Positions 47,275 to 57,510 of a stretch of 64,000 nucleotides of DNA are shown here, piece by piece. The position numbers were made by a program, and so were the translations under genes. The notes beneath the pieces are model-generated. The model was not told the DNA's origin. It saw only the letters and a program-made list of their open reading frames with translations, and searched no databases. Position 1 is the stretch's first letter; every line of letters starts with the position of its first letter. Origin of the DNA: Profftia lariciata (GTDB taxonomy: Bacteria > Pseudomonadota > Gammaproteobacteria > Enterobacterales > Enterobacteriaceae); NCBI RefSeq assembly GCF_020541265.1, contig NZ_CP045925.1:558001-622000 (forward strand), in the 5' to 3' direction.

Positions 47275-48450
47275 ATGACTACGCAAAAAAGTGATGTTGT
47301 TGTAATTGGTAGCGGTATGATAGGTTCCGCTGCAGCTTTAGGTTTAGGACAGGCTGGTTTTTCAGTAAGAATAGTAGAAAATTATCGGCCACAAGATTTT
47401 GATCCTTTGCGACCTCCACAATTGAGAATTTCAGCTATCAATATTGCTTCAGTAAATCTAATGCAAAATTTAGGAATATGGCAAGATATATTGCGCATGC
47501 GTGGTATTCCCTATCGTAGTTTAGAAATTTGGGAATGGGATAAATTTCATTTAATATTTAAAGCTAAAGATTTAGGTATTCCAGAACTTGGTTATATGCT
47601 TGAAAACAATATATTACAATTAGCATTTTGGAGTCATTTAGAGCAAATACCTAATATCATGTTTCATGTACCATCTAGATTAGATATGCTAAGACAATCT
47701 AGTGATGGATGGATTGTAAGCTTAAATGATGGTAGTCATATAAAAACAAAATTAGTTTTAGGAGCAGATGGAAAAGACTCACAAGTACGAACCTTAGCAG
47801 GTATTGGTTTACATGGATGGCAATATCGTCAGTCGTGCATGCTCATTTCTGTTGTAATGCAGAATGATCCGCTAGATATTACTTGGCAACAATTTACACC
47901 ACATGGTCCTCGTGCTTTTTTACCATTATGGGAGCAATGGGGATTATTAGTTTGGTATGATGATCCAGGTCGTATTCGTCAACTTATGACATTATCGATG
48001 AAAGAGTTAACAAAAGAAATTACAAGTACTTTTCCTAAAAGATTAGGTAATGTTCAGGCAATAACTGTGAAATCGTTTTCATTAGAAAGATCTAATGCTA
48101 ACTGCTATGTGCAGGAAGGATTAGTTTTATTAGGAGATGCAGCACATACTATTCATCCATTAGCAGGTCAAGGAGTTAATTTAGGATATCGTGATGTATC
48201 TTGCTTATTAGCTGTCATTATTCAAGCTCGTGAAAAAGGTAAGATTTGGAGTAGCAAAAATATCCTTAAGAATTATCAGAACTTTAGAATTCCTGATAAC
48301 TTATTAATGCAAGCAGGCATAGATTTATTATATTTTACTTTTCATAATAAGTCAAAATTCTTACAATGTATAAGAAATATGGGTTTAATAGCTACTGAAC
48401 ATTCTATTCAACTAAAAAAATATATACTAAAATATTTATTAGGTTTATAA
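47275..48450 (+). CDS. ubiF: Ubiquinone biosynthesis hydroxylase UbiF
   Basis: A flavin monooxygenase hydroxylating 2-octaprenyl-3-methyl-6-methoxy-1,4-benzoquinol in the O2-dependent ubiquinone pathway, membrane-associated. It is 391 aa, as in E. coli. Seen: FAD dinucleotide motif VVVIGSGMIGSAAALGLGQA (residues 9-28), RISAINIASVNLMQNLGIW, ADGKDSQVRTLAGI (the DG motif), and GDAAHTIHPLAGQGVNLGYR (about 286-305). The Shine-Dalgarno AAGGA lies 11 nt upstream. It faces the tRNA block Gln-Gln-Leu-Met exactly as in E. coli. With ispD and ispF kept, it points to a retained aerobic quinone chain. Confidence 0.95.
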   Translation: MTTQKSDVVVIGSGMIGSAAALGLGQAGFSVRIVENYRPQDFDPLRPPQLRISAINIASVNLMQNLGIWQDILRMRGIPYRSLEIWEWDKFHLIFKAKDLGIPELGYMLENNILQLAFWSHLEQIPNIMFHVPSRLDMLRQSSDGWIVSLNDGSHIKTKLVLGADGKDSQVRTLAGIGLHGWQYRQSCMLISVVMQNDPLDITWQQFTPHGPRAFLPLWEQWGLLVWYDDPGRIRQLMTLSMKELTKEITSTFPKRLGNVQAITVKSFSLERSNANCYVQEGLVLLGDAAHTIHPLAGQGVNLGYRDVSCLLAVIIQAREKGKIWSSKNILKNYQNFRIPDNLLMQAGIDLLYFTFHNKSKFLQCIRNMGLIATEHSIQLKKYILKYLLGL

Positions 48451-49204
48451 TAGATTAATAATCATTATTCATGATAATAAAATATTTATATACCTCAAAT
48501 ATTAATGAATATTTTATATTAACATTTTAATATATTACAATATAATTGATTATATCATAATTTTTTAAAAAAATTATTTTAATTCAAAATTTTATGTATT
48601 TATTAGTGATCATGTTTATTTTTATTAAAAATAATAGACTATAATTATATATAATATAAAAAATTTTTTTTAAGTATGTTAATAAGTATATAAATAGCTT
48701 TTTTAAAAAATACTTAATAATTTTTTTAAAATTTTTATTATATAATATTTACGTTGTTTGTAACTTGATAATTTATAGCAATTACAATATTTTCAAAAAA
48801 ATACATATTCACGATGTTGAAATACACACTATCAAATAGTTAACTTTTTTATATAACAAATATTTTTTTATTAGTAATAATATTGCTTTATAATATTTAT
48901 TATTGCTATTACACAATATAATAATTACTATATAATAAAAAATTAATTTAAAAATAAAATGATTGTATTTTTTATTTATTATTTATAATTTTTTTGAAAA
49001 AAATTAATAACAATTAAATAATCAACTATATTATATATCTAATATATATAATTAATATAATTATACAACATATATGTTATAATGATTTGTTTTAAACAAT
49101 TTGATATAATATTATATTATTATACTATTTATATATAAAATATTTATTTTACAAATTATAAAAATATAAATTAAATACTAAAATTTATAATAAATTAATT
49201 GGTA
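48451..49204. other. A/T desert between ubiF and the tRNA block
   Basis: No gene. A 21-bp perfect palindrome lies near 48555-48575 (ataatttttt-a-aaaaaattat), about 105 nt past the ubiF stop; it could act as a weak bidirectional terminator between the convergent ubiF and tRNA transcripts. Confidence 0.45.
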
Positions 49205-49277
49205 CTGGGGTACCAGGATTCGAACCTGGGAAATGCTGGGATCAAAACCCAGTGCCTTACCGCTTGGCTATACCCCA
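49205..49277 (-). tRNA. tRNA-Gln (anticodon UUG), copy 1
   Basis: 73 nt to the discriminator G. Acceptor TGGGGTA, anticodon stem-loop CTGGG-TTTTGAT-CCCAG giving UUG, T-arm CCAGG-TTCGAAT-CCTGG. The genome continues TAC, not CCA, so the 3' CCA must be added by an enzyme. It is identical to copy 2. Equivalent to glnW/glnU of the E. coli metT-leuW-glnU-glnW block. Confidence 0.96.
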
Positions 49278-49326
49278 ATTAAATATATAAGTATAACAAT
49301 ATTTTTCAAATTAACTAATAAAATAG

Positions 49327-49399
49327 CTGGGGTACCAGGATTCGAACCTGGGAAATGCTGGGATCAAAACCCAGTGCCTTACCGCTTGGCTATACCCCA
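49327..49399 (-). tRNA. tRNA-Gln (anticodon UUG), copy 2
   Basis: Identical over all 73 nt to copy 1, 50 nt away. Again no CCA is encoded (the genome reads CTA after the discriminator). Tandem duplicate Gln(UUG) genes are ancestral in enterics, but perfect identity in a fast-drifting genome suggests gene conversion or recent duplication. Confidence 0.96.
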
Positions 49400-49429
49400 A
49401 TTAGTTACAATCATTTCATATATAATACA

Positions 49430-49514
49430 TGGTGCGGGAGACGAGATTTGAACTCGTAAACCTTGCGGCGCTAAAACCTAAATCTAGTGCGTCTACCAAT
49501 TTCGCCACTCCCGC
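49430..49514 (-). tRNA. leuW: tRNA-Leu (anticodon UAG)
   Basis: An 85-nt class II tRNA with encoded CCA: acceptor GCGGGAG, anticodon loop TTTAGGT giving UAG, variable arm CGCCGCAAGG, T-arm ACGAG-TTCAAAT-CTCGT. It closely matches E. coli leuW. The anticodon stem contains a G-T wobble where E. coli has G-C, a mild sign of A/T drift. Confidence 0.96.
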
Positions 49515-49552
49515 TTATTTTACATTAAAAATATCATAATAAACATAATAAA

Positions 49553-49629
49553 TGGTGGCTACGACGGGATTTGAACCTGTGACCCCATCATTATGAGTGA
49601 TGTGCTCTAACCAACTGAGCTACGTAGCC
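49553..49629 (-). tRNA. metT: tRNA-Met (elongator, anticodon CAU)
   Basis: 77 nt with encoded CCA: GGCTACG acceptor, CATCA-CTCATAA-TGATG anticodon arm giving CAU, T-arm ACAGG-TTCAAAT-CCCGT. It differs from E. coli metT by about one base. It is the first gene of the minus-strand block metT-leuW-gln-gln. The alternative reading, an Ile(CAU) tRNA with lysidine, is made unlikely by the metT-like body and its position. Confidence 0.94.
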
Positions 49630-50879
49630 CTATATAATTAAAAATTATTAAAAATATTGCAAAAATAATTATGTATCAATGATGAAATTGCATTAATTAT
49701 ATTTTATCATAAAATACAATAAAAGCTTTTACTAGTACAGTATATATTGTATATTAATATTTTTGTATAAAATATTATTCATTAATTTTAATAAATTTTA
49801 AATAAAATATTATTTATTTAATAGTTATTCTAAATTAAATTATATTAATTTGATGAAATGTAAATATAATTTTATTTAATATATTACATTATAATTATAT
49901 CTAAAATATATTATCTTATAATTAAAAAATTATTAATTTAACTAGAATGCTATTAGGACTATTTAAAAAAATAAAATTTATATATGTAAAAATACAAGTT
50001 TAATATACATTAATTTTAAGTATTATATTTATGCAGTTTATCATATTAATTATAGTTAGTACTAATATATTCTATATAATAAAATATTACATGCAAAACT
50101 ATAATTTATACAGAAAATAAATATTTTGTAAAATTATAATATAGACATTATATGTTACTTATTTAAGTATTCCATAATATTTATATTTTAATCATTTTTT
50201 ATAAAAAATTATTTAGTAAAATTATTAAAAATAAACATATAATATTATTATTTTTAATAATAAATAACCAGTGTTATAGCTTAATTATCATATTTGATTT
50301 GTATGTAATGCTACTAATAACATTATAATATACTTTATTTAATAGATAAAGTACATAAATATCTATTAAATAATATTTATTATAAAATAGATTGATAACA
50401 TATATAATTATAATATTATTTATTTTAATGCAAGAAGATCATATATTAATTATTTTAATCATAGTAACATACTTAATAATAGAATAAAATATTAAAGTAT
50501 AATTACTTCCTATAATAACATATATACTTAAAAAATTATACAAAATAGTATAATAAGTAAGAACAATATTATCATATCTTTAATTAAGTATATAAAATAT
50601 ATATTTAGTTTATTGAAAAAAAATTATTTTATGATATTATCGATTATAAAATATGAATTGATAGTTAAACATTAAGATATTAATTACATAATATATCTAG
50701 AGTTAAACTACATAGTAAATCCAACTAAATCATTCATATCAGATTATGAAAATTATACTTAATTTTAATATCTTTTAATATTATTTAATACATAATGTTT
50801 ATAAAGAGATAAGAAATAATAATTTTTTATTATTCTATATTAAAATAATTTTTTCAAAAATTCTATTTTTATATTAATA
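49630..50879. other. A/T desert upstream of the tRNA block
   Basis: No gene. It contains a perfect inverted repeat at 50221-50261 (14-bp arms, 13-nt spacer). The promoter of the tRNA block should lie in 49630-49750 but cannot be singled out from the A/T background. Confidence 0.5.
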
Positions 50880-52535
50880 TTACTCTTAATATGTATATTA
50901 TATATGCTTATTATACGAGTTAATAAGTTATTTATTATTTTATATTACTCATACTAATCAGTGGTTATTAGAGAATAACAAGATACTTATAAATCATTTA
51001 ACATGTATTTTGCTAAACTAAATACAGAAAAAATATCTATAAATATTGCACGATATAAATAACTTTTTTGAATTTAATATATTATATAAAAAGCATAATT
51101 ATATTTTAGATAAAATAGTATAATGTATCTTTTGACTGATATTTTGAATATATCTATCTAAGTTATAACTTGCTTTGTTATAAAATTTATTCTTTTTGAT
51201 ACTATATAATATTAGCAAGTAAATAAGATTCAAAAAATACATATATAATATATTGTTATAATTACGATTTCTAGAGATTTTATCTTTTAAGTTAATACGT
51301 ATTGTAATATTAAAAAATTTTTTATTTCAAAAAGTATGTGTGCTTCTATATCGTAAGCAGACAATACTTTATTGGTGCGAGCCATAATTATATAAATCTA
51401 TAAATTATCAGCTTACTGATAGTTTATTAATTCAATTCTTTGACATTTAATGATTTATAAAATATATATCCATATAATGTTTTATCTATACCTTTAAAGG
51501 AAATAAAAATTTTAATGTTCATTTATTTAATTTTACACGTTATTAGATTCCTTTTGAATAGATGTACAAATAAAATAGTCACATCATAGATTTTAATACA
51601 ATAAATGATATCGTTAATAGCAGCATTTAAACCTTTTGTGCAGCAAAATGTATTTTATAATAAATAATACCTAAATAGGTTGCTACTTTTTGAACTACTT
51701 TTAAATCAAGTATATTTTTTAGACTAAGAACAAAATAGTGTAATGGTAATTGCAATTATTTTATTGTATTGATTTGTACTATAAGTTATAATTATTTTAT
51801 TTAGTAAAATAATCATAATTCATGAATAAAAAATCACTAGATAATAATATTACATAAGGTGCTTCAGACATTAAATAATTTTGTACAAAAATTTCTTAAG
51901 TTTCTTTTAATTGCGTTTAATAAGTTATATTATATTTTATATAATTTAATATAAATTAATTAAATTAACAATTTTTATAAATGTAATAATCTATGCTTTA
52001 TAGATAATTCCTTGGAGAGCATTTTTAATTATAGGGTAAATAGATATCAATTCTTTTATTTCATATATAACATAAAAATTACAGTATTCTTCTTAACTGA
52101 TATATAATAATATTATTTGAAAATAATCACAACTTATTAGATAGTTGTTTATTTATATCATATTAAAATAAAAACAAATATTCTATTTAAATTATCTAAA
52201 AATATAGGTTATTCTCCTAAAAATAGTGCTAAAATTACTTCATAGTCCGAAGCAATTTGAAATTTATAATGACCTTTTAAGAGATTGCATAATTTTTTGA
52301 TGATTATGTATCTCGCTATTTACTGTTAATACTTGGGTATGATCAAAATTATATACAAGTTTATCGCCATTTTAGTAATATATTGTAAATAAAAATTCAT
52401 GTATGAGAATAGCATGATCATAAGCATAAATACCAGACGAATCAGGATTACGGTGACACATTAAGTGTAATGATTAAATTACTTTTTTTATGTAGTTAAA
52501 TGGGATCTGTTTTTACAATCAAGAATATTCAACAT
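50880..52535 (-). pseudogene. asnB: asnB (glutamine-dependent asparagine synthetase B), decayed in place
   Basis: Minus-strand pieces follow AsnB in order with full-gene spacing. The start is at about 52535: MC-IF--VKTDPI--LHKK against MCSIFGVFDIKTDAVELRKK. HRNPDSSGIYAYDHAILIHE (about 52400-52450) matches HRGPDWSGIYASDNAILAHE. VLTVNSEIHNHQ matches VLAVNGEIYNHQ. MARTNKVLSAYDIEAHILF (about 51330-51385) matches CARANKAMSAWGVEARVPF. SYLYRAIFIDIFSVFSLAKY (about 51020-51080) matches AYLYREIFEELFPLPSAAEC. The catalytic Cys2 of the glutaminase is still present. Stops and frameshifts occur throughout. In E. coli asnB lies beside the same tRNA block. The lower boundary is estimated from length. The organism therefore probably takes asparagine from elsewhere or uses another route. 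Confidence 0.88.
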
Positions 52536-55063
52536 AAATACATATATTGCTTTTAGATTATATGATTTAGTTATAATCTTATTATTATTTAGGTAATAAA
52601 ATTATTGATATATTTTTTTATGAAGACATAATAATGTATATTATTATTTTTATAATATACAGAAAAAATATTTATTTGTTTTTATGAAATTAATAATTAC
52701 ATAAATATATTAATTAATATAGATTATTAAATTACTAGAATTTATTATTCTTTTAAATATATAATATGTAAATAAAATAATAATATAACAATTTACATAA
52801 AATTTTATTTATCTAAATAATGAATCTTATTATTTGTTGTAATATAATTATATGAAATTTTTTAATAAGATATTTGTATTCATTATAAATATAATATCAA
52901 ATATTATTTATTAATTATAATGCATATTAATTTATTTTAAATATTCATAAATATTATGTAATAATATGATTATTACGAATAAATATTGAAAGAATAATAT
53001 AAATATTATAATGTATTATTTGTAATAATAAATTATATTAATAATAATTTATATCTATATTAAATATTATGTTTAAGTAGTGTTTAAATATATTATCTTT
53101 GATAGATATCATACAAAATAGTATTTTGTTTTATTGTTCAAGAAATAAATAATTTAATGTAATTATAAATAATATTTACTCAAAATTATTATATTATATG
53201 AAAGATAATAATATTTTATTTATGTATAAAAATATTTAATCTTATTAAGATACTATTTTTAGTACATTATATTAATGTTTGACTAAATTATTAATTAATA
53301 GCAATAACAAAATTATTTATTATCACTACTATACTCTATTGTATCTATGATAGTAATTTTGACACTTGAGCTACAGTAATAACATACTTATCAAGTTAAA
53401 TAATAATAAAATTACTTGTATGTGTAGTGTGATTTTTACTTTATTAAAAGTATTTTAATAAATTATAATATTATATATTGAGACAAATATAATAATAAAA
53501 ACTATAGTAAAATAACATCAATTAATTGAATGCATTATAATGAGTATTTTTATTACACTTATGAATATAAAAATCATAATTTAACAAACAATAATAATCA
53601 CATAAATCTATTTTTATAGATTTTATCTCTAATATTAAAAAAATAATATTTTAAATAAGTATAATTAAATTAATTAATTTTTTCTTAAGAAATTAATATT
53701 TATTTTAAATATATTATATAGTAATTAGTAGTTTACCTAAAACAGTGTATCTAATAATTATTAGATCATCAGTGTAATAATCATTTAATGATGCCATGAT
53801 ACTTCTTTAATTTAAGATGATACATTATATTTAATATATTTTGAAATAAGTTATAATAAAAGTAATATAATAAAAATTATATAATAATTTTTTATATCGA
53901 AATATTTAATTATAAAAACTATATAATATATAAATGAAATAATATTTATATAAATATTACCTGACAAATACATTGCTTAGATATTACATGTTAATAAAAA
54001 TTTTAAATTCTGATTATAACTTTATTAGATTAATTGATATGACTATACGTAGCTATTCTTAATAATCTATATAATTAATTTTTAATTAATATGATATACT
54101 ATCTTAGTATAATAATCTTTATTGTTTATAAGTTTATATAATATGGCAAATGTCAGTAATATACTAATAAATCTCTTAAATAATAAAAAATAATATTAAT
54201 TATAATATATATAACCTCGTTAAAAATAAGATTCTTATCTTTATAATCAATATTATAAAAGATTATTTTGCTAAATAATTAATTTATAAGATTAACTTAA
54301 TAAATTATTTATTTAACTACAAGTACCATGACATATAAATTAACAAAAAAATATCTTAAAATAAAATTTATAAAATTAAAAAATATATAATATAATAATA
54401 TTTAATTTATATTAACGTATATTATTATATACAGGTAGTACAATAAAATACAAAATATTTTTATATACTAAATATTTTACAAAAATTAATTATACTGTAA
54501 TAATAATATATATCTTCTTATAGAAGATAGGATAATTTATTCCAGTACACTTAGCTTTATAAAAATTTTAATCGTAACAAATAAAATATTCAAGTTCTCT
54601 TTAAATTATTTATTATTTAATAATAATATACTATCTTTACGTAAAGATAGTTATAATATTGTAATATTGATAATGTTTCTTAAATCTATATACTATTTTG
54701 TACGACAAATTTTTATAAGTAATTATTTATTATTAATAATGATATTAGTGATATTAAAAATAATGTACAGAATATTTTTTACATATAAGTATTTAATTTA
54801 TAATCAATAATATCAATGAGTTTAGTATAATAATCTATTGTTTATATGATTTGCTTGAATTTAGATATTAATGGTTTTCTAGTTTAGAAATAAATATTTT
54901 TATACATTGTATATATAATGGTAATGACATTATACTCATTACTATAATATTAATGATTGTGTTTTTATTTCATAAATATTTTATAAGTTTTTCATAAAAT
55001 ATTTATAGTCAAACACGTTAAAATACTTCGCTTATTTTTGTACTAACAATAATTGAGTTATTC
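52536..55063. other. 2.5-kb A/T desert upstream of ibaG
   Basis: No gene recognised; the nag genes found beyond asnB in E. coli are not readable. Palindromes: 53749-53766 (18 bp, no spacer), 54630-54651 (22 bp, no spacer, actatctttac and its complement) and 54972-55006 (listed separately). Confidence 0.6.
54972..55006. repeat. Perfect inverted repeat, 13-bp arms, upstream of ibaG
   Basis: Arms ataaatattttat and complement with spacer aagtttttc, ending 57 bp before the ibaG start. Its position would suit a leader hairpin or operator for the ibaG-murA pair, but it is also one of many A/T palindromes here. Confidence 0.6.
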
Positions 55064-55318
55064 ATGACTAACAATGAAATTAAAGATATATTGATGCATG
55101 CATTATTTTTGCAAGAAGTCTATGTCACCCTTCAAAGTAACCATGTTCATATAATTGCTATTGATAAGAGATTTTTTGGGATAAGCCCCGTAAAACAACA
55201 ACAGATAATTTATGCTCCTTTAATGCAATACATTGCAGATAAGAGCATTCATGCGTTATCAATAAAAGTCTTTACACCTCAAGAATGGCAAACTTATTGC
55301 AAACTTAATAAATTGTAA
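55064..55318 (+). CDS. ibaG: BolA-family protein IbaG (YrbA)
   Basis: An 84-aa BolA/IbaA-like protein, equal in length to E. coli IbaG, which partners the monothiol glutaredoxin Grx4 in Fe-S trafficking and is linked to acid stress. Seen: NNEIKDILMHAL, the conserved His near residue 25, then KQQQIIYAPLMQYIADKSIH with the family's SIKVFTPQEW close. It lies 67 nt before murA, its invariant neighbour in enterics; the mla genes that normally precede it are absent from this window. Confidence 0.93.
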   Translation: MTNNEIKDILMHALFLQEVYVTLQSNHVHIIAIDKRFFGISPVKQQQIIYAPLMQYIADKSIHALSIKVFTPQEWQTYCKLNKL

Positions 55319-55385
55319 TTTTATGTTAACTATAATAAATTGTGTGCAATAATAGTTACTTTAAATTATTATTTAGATAAATATC

Positions 55386-56642
55386 ATGAATAAATTTCGT
55401 GTGCAAGGTCCAACTCGTCTAATAGGAGAAGTTACTAGTGCTGGAGCAAAAAATGCAGCCTTACCAATTATGTTTGCTACGTTATTAGCTGAAGATCCAG
55501 TACAAATTAATAATGTACCACAGTTAAAAGATATTGATACGACAATAAAATTATTAACTTATTTAGGTGTGCAAATTAAACGCAATACCTCAATCCATAT
55601 TAATTCTAGCAATATTAATAAATTTTGTGCACCTTATGAATTAGTAAAAACTATGCGTGCTTCTATATGGGCTCTTGGTCCGTTAGTAGCACGTTTTGGT
55701 TATGGTCAAGTTTCTCTTCCTGGTGGATGTGCAATAGGAGCTCGTCCTGTTAACTTACATATTACCGCTCTAGCAAAATTAGGTGCTAATATTAAGATGG
55801 AAAAAGGTTACGTAAAAGCTTCTGTTAAGGGACGTTTAAGAGGTGCACATATCTTAATGAATAAAGTTAGTGTAGGTGCTACTATTACTGCAATTATGGC
55901 AGCTGCAATAGCAAAAGGTATTACTGTAATTGAAAATGCTGCTCGAGAACCGGAAATTGTTGATACTGTTAATTTTTTAAATACTATAGGTGCTAAAATA
56001 TATGGTGCTGGTACTCATCGTATAAGTATTGAAGGCGTGAATAATTTAAGTGGTGGAGTGTATAAAGTATTGTCAGATCGCATTGAAACGGGTACTTTTC
56101 TTATTGCAGCAGCTGTAACGCGAGGTAAAATTCTTTGCCGTAATACCTGTCCAAATAATTTAGATATAGTTCTTACAAAATTACATGAAGCTGGCGCTGA
56201 TATTACAGTTGGTATAGATTGGATATCTCTAGATATGCATAATACACGACCAAAAGCAGTGACCGTAAATACCGCTCCTCATCCTGGTTTTCCAACTGAC
56301 ATGCAGGCACAGTTCAGTCTATTAAATATAGTAAGCAAAGGTACTGGGATGATTACTGAGAATATTTTTGAAAATCGTTTTATGCATATCCCAGAAATGA
56401 TTCGCATGGGAGCTCAAGCTAAAATAGCAGGTAATACTGTGACCTGCTATGGTGTTGAAAAACTCTCTGGTACACAAGTTATGGCAACTGATTTGCGTGC
56501 TTCGGCAAGTTTAGTAATTGCTGGTTGTATAGCTGAAGGAACTACAATTATTGATCGTATTTATCATATTGACCGTGGCTACGATCATATTGAACAAAAA
56601 TTAAGCGCATTAGGAGCTAATATTGAGCGTGTTACAGATTAA
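55386..56642 (+). CDS. murA: UDP-N-acetylglucosamine 1-carboxyvinyltransferase
   Basis: First committed step of peptidoglycan synthesis: PEP plus UDP-GlcNAc to enolpyruvyl-UDP-GlcNAc, cytoplasmic. It is 418 aa (E. coli 419). Seen: SAGAKNAALPI with the catalytic-loop Lys22 region, KTMRASIWALGPL, active-site Cys115 in PGGCAIGARP (same number as E. coli, so fosfomycin-type sensitivity is expected), NAAREPEIVDT, DRIETGTFL, PHPGFPTDMQAQF with Asp305, and MATDLRASASLV. No Shine-Dalgarno precedes the ATG, so it is probably translated with ibaG. Retention shows a cell wall is still made. Confidence 0.97.
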   Translation: MNKFRVQGPTRLIGEVTSAGAKNAALPIMFATLLAEDPVQINNVPQLKDIDTTIKLLTYLGVQIKRNTSIHINSSNINKFCAPYELVKTMRASIWALGPLVARFGYGQVSLPGGCAIGARPVNLHITALAKLGANIKMEKGYVKASVKGRLRGAHILMNKVSVGATITAIMAAAIAKGITVIENAAREPEIVDTVNFLNTIGAKIYGAGTHRISIEGVNNLSGGVYKVLSDRIETGTFLIAAAVTRGKILCRNTCPNNLDIVLTKLHEAGADITVGIDWISLDMHNTRPKAVTVNTAPHPGFPTDMQAQFSLLNIVSKGTGMITENIFENRFMHIPEMIRMGAQAKIAGNTVTCYGVEKLSGTQVMATDLRASASLVIAGCIAEGTTIIDRIYHIDRGYDHIEQKLSALGANIERVTD

Positions 56643-56875
56643 TTTCACTAAAAAAATTTATCTCATAAAATATAATATATAGTAATTAAATTTATCTTAT
56701 TCGATATATATAATCATTAAACTGTGGATAATCAAAAAAAAATTAATTATATTACCTTTAATGATCTAACTTGTAGATACTGTACTAACTTAGTACTAAT
56801 AAAGTATTTGAAATTTTTTTAATGTTATTAAAATATATGATTTATTACTTATTATTTATATCCATAATCTTAAAA
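56643..56875. other. Spacer between convergent murA and the pcm fossil
   Basis: No gene. It contains one perfect consensus DnaA box, TGTGGATAA at 56723-56731, without a cluster around it. No clear murA terminator hairpin is seen. Confidence 0.5.
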
Positions 56876-57510
56876 TTAAGATAATTTACCTTGAACTAAA
56901 GGAATACATTTAATAGTTTAAATATATTGATTCAAAAATTATTACTATAACGTTGCATATAACACAAATTTTGAGTTTTATTAGATCCTCTAACAGGAAT
57001 TACTACATGTATACCATCAGTTAATTGTTTTGATAACGATGCTGGAATCTCACTAGGTACTGTAGTAACAATGATAGCATCAAATACCACGCTCAAGCCG
57101 CCCAACCTAGCTACCCGTCACCGTGACGGGTAGAAATATTATATAAATTTAGCTGTTTAAGATGTCTTTTTGCTTCTAATTGCAGAATTTTTATGCGTTC
57201 TATAGAAAATACATGTTTTACTTTAAATGTACTGATATTGCTGTTTTATAATGAGATCTCATGTCAATTTCTAAAACTTTAGAATCAGATCTAATACATA
57301 ATAATTCTGTCATTCTTGCACTACATAAGGCTATGACATTGTCTGTCCTAAACCTATTGGTAACGCAGTATTATCATAAGCTTTATAAGGTATAGACTCA
57401 TTAATAAATTTTTCACGTGGTACTTGAGCTAAAACATTTAATATTTATTCATTATCAATTCCTTGTTACATTAATTACTGTAACAAAATTATTACACGTT
57501 GATCTATCAT
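56876..57510 (-). pseudogene. pcm: pcm (protein-L-isoaspartate O-methyltransferase), frameshifted
   Basis: Near full length (635 nt; intact gene 627 nt), readable in pieces on the minus strand. The start ATG is at 57510 with MIDQRVIILLQ against MVSRRVQALLDQ. VLAQVPREKFINESIPYKAY, then DNTALPIGLGQTMS, then a stop in place of QP. STRHGDG near 57110-57133, then in another frame FDAIIVTTVPSEIPASLSKQ, IPVRGSN, and the end IPLVQGKLS with stop at 56876-56878. Several stops and frameshifts break it, and the SAM-binding stretch (EIGTGSGYQ region) is unreadable. Pcm repairs isoaspartyl residues in ageing proteins. It stands downstream of ispF as in the ispD-ispF-truD-surE-pcm order of enterics, with truD and surE erased. 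It looks like the youngest pseudogene here. Confidence 0.9.
57111..57133. repeat. GC-rich 23-bp perfect palindrome inside the pcm fossil
   Basis: ctacccgtcac-c-gtgacgggtag, 11-bp arms around one base. It is the strongest GC-rich hairpin of the window. It coincides with codons for the conserved STRHGDG of Pcm, whose sequence is partly self-complementary, so it need not be a regulatory element. Confidence 0.85.

Noticed and set aside
49233..49451. 72-codon plus-strand open frame with repeated LGSKPSALPLGYTP-like sequence
   Set aside because: It runs antisense through the two identical tRNA-Gln genes; the repeat in the peptide is only the tRNA duplication.
56643..56875. Replication origin near the DnaA box
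   Set aside because: One box only and no clustered boxes or characteristic neighbours; gyrB at the other end of the window belongs to the ancestral dnaA locus, but oriC itself is not visible.
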